6,811 nucleotides of DNA from Cyclobacteriaceae bacterium (GTDB lineage Bacteria; Bacteroidota; Bacteroidia; Cytophagales; Cyclobacteriaceae): NCBI GenBank assembly GCA_029882675.1, contig JAOUKJ010000223.1, positions 1 to 6,811 on the forward strand, read 5' to 3'. A program made the translations under genes and the position numbers. The notes beneath the pieces are model-generated. The model searched no databases, was not told the origin of the DNA, and saw only the letters and a list, made by a program, of their open reading frames with translations. The first letter of the stretch is position 1, and every line of letters starts with the position of its first letter. This document shows, one piece after another, positions 6,329 to 6,811 of the stretch.

Positions 6329-6811
6329 AGCCGGTTATATTCGGCCAGATCAACGATTTGTAGCTCTACCCTTCGGCTCTCTTTAGCGGATACTTCTTCA
6401 ACCTTTGTCTCTCCATATCCCCGGGCAACAATACGGCGACGCACGATCCCCTGATGATTCAGGTATTCCAATACACCAATGGCTCGTTGGTTTGAGAGCT
6501 CGATGTTCATTTGTTCATCCCCTTCAGTGGAGGCATAACCAGAAATGATCACGCCCAGCATATCATTATTATTTAATATTTCAAGAATTTCATTAAGGTC
6601 TGTATGGTACTTATCCTCCAGTTTACTGGCGCCTGCATTAAAGTAAATTTTCACTACAGTTTCCAGTAATGTCTTGTCATAACGCGAAGAGGAAACCTTT
6701 TGCTGTTTTTGCTCTTTGGACGCTTCTGTCACATAAAAAGTGGGCAAGGACAGGATCGTTTGTCCGTCAATCACCTTTTTCTCAAATTTACTCTCATCAC
6801 TTTCATCATAA
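6325..6811 (-). CDS. OmpA-family C-terminal domain protein (5' partial)
   Basis: Only the C-terminal part of this cell-envelope protein is in the window. The frame stays open through the GTG at 6774 to the right edge (YDESDESKFEKK precedes it), so the N-terminal region lies outside and GTG-6774 is probably an internal Val codon. Counting from that codon, residues about 38-142 form an OmpA-like, peptidoglycan-associating domain: VKIYFNAGASKL, then VIISGYASTEG at 75-85, NIELSNQRAIGVLEYL at 90-105, and RIVARGYGET at 114-123. The Arg that binds the diaminopimelate of peptidoglycan in E. coli OmpA is kept (R97), but the partner Asp of the usual HTD/YTD motif is Ser here (S82). A Lys/Gln-rich linker precedes the domain. 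Such proteins usually sit in or under the outer membrane. Whether this one begins with a barrel, repeats or a lipoprotein signal cannot be seen. Confidence 0.88.
   Translation of the reverse strand, partial: YDESDESKFEKKVIDGQTILSLPTFYVTEASKEQKQQKVSSSRYDKTLLETVVKIYFNAGASKLEDKYHTDLNEILEILNNNDMLGVIISGYASTEGDEQMNIELSNQRAIGVLEYLNHQGIVRRRIVARGYGETKVEEVSAKESRRVELQIVDLAEYNRL

Noticed and set aside
6330..6345. GCCG/CGGC inverted repeat just after the queA stop, as a possible terminator.
   Set aside because: The stem is only four GC pairs plus a possible wobble pair, no T run follows on either strand, and it falls inside OmpA-family coding sequence.
6772..6774. GTG as the true start of the OmpA-family gene.
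   Set aside because: The frame continues upstream without a stop to the window edge with protein-like sequence, and the region after the GTG lacks a signal peptide, which an envelope protein should have.

Overview
The window looks like an ordinary chromosomal segment from a member of the Bacteroidota. The evidence is indirect. Start codons lack clear Shine-Dalgarno sequences. The only real divergent promoter region contains matches to the Bacteroidota -7 box (TAnnTTTG). The proteins have a Bacteroidota flavour: a long-form QueA, an OmpA domain with a GYAS-type loop, a menaquinone-type MenC and a hybrid kinase with an AHKIKPS Hpt box. I cannot place it more precisely than phylum. Coding density is very high. 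The largest intergenic gap is 65 bp, so no stretch over 300 bp lacks a gene, and I saw no tRNA, rRNA, CRISPR array or insertion sequence.

Layout from left to right. Positions 2-3250 (+) hold a two-gene signalling operon. The first gene is an NtrC-type sigma-54 activator cut at its 5' end by the window edge. Nine bases later comes a soluble hybrid histidine kinase, PAS-HisKA-HATPase-REC-Hpt. Together they contain every module of a His-Asp-His-Asp phosphorelay. Positions 3263-5063 (-) hold menC (o-succinylbenzoate synthase, menaquinone pathway). It overlaps by 11 nt a VIT1/CCC1-family metal transporter gene, and both are read leftwards. A 65-bp divergent region separates menC from queA (5129-6328, +), the tRNA queuosine-modification enzyme, and candidate promoters for the two directions interlock there. 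At the right edge the 3' part of an OmpA-family gene (6325-6811, -) converges on queA, and their stop codons share the palindrome TTAA.

The gene pairs do not form one obvious pathway. The kinase and regulator belong together. menC and the transporter are probably co-transcribed and translationally coupled, but a functional link is unproven. queA and the OmpA gene are neighbours only by position. I see no strong case for a new biological system. The most useful leads are the self-contained phosphorelay with unknown input and output, the interlocked menC/queA promoters with a near-leaderless queA message, the odd menC-transporter coupling, and residue substitutions in the transporter and the OmpA domain.
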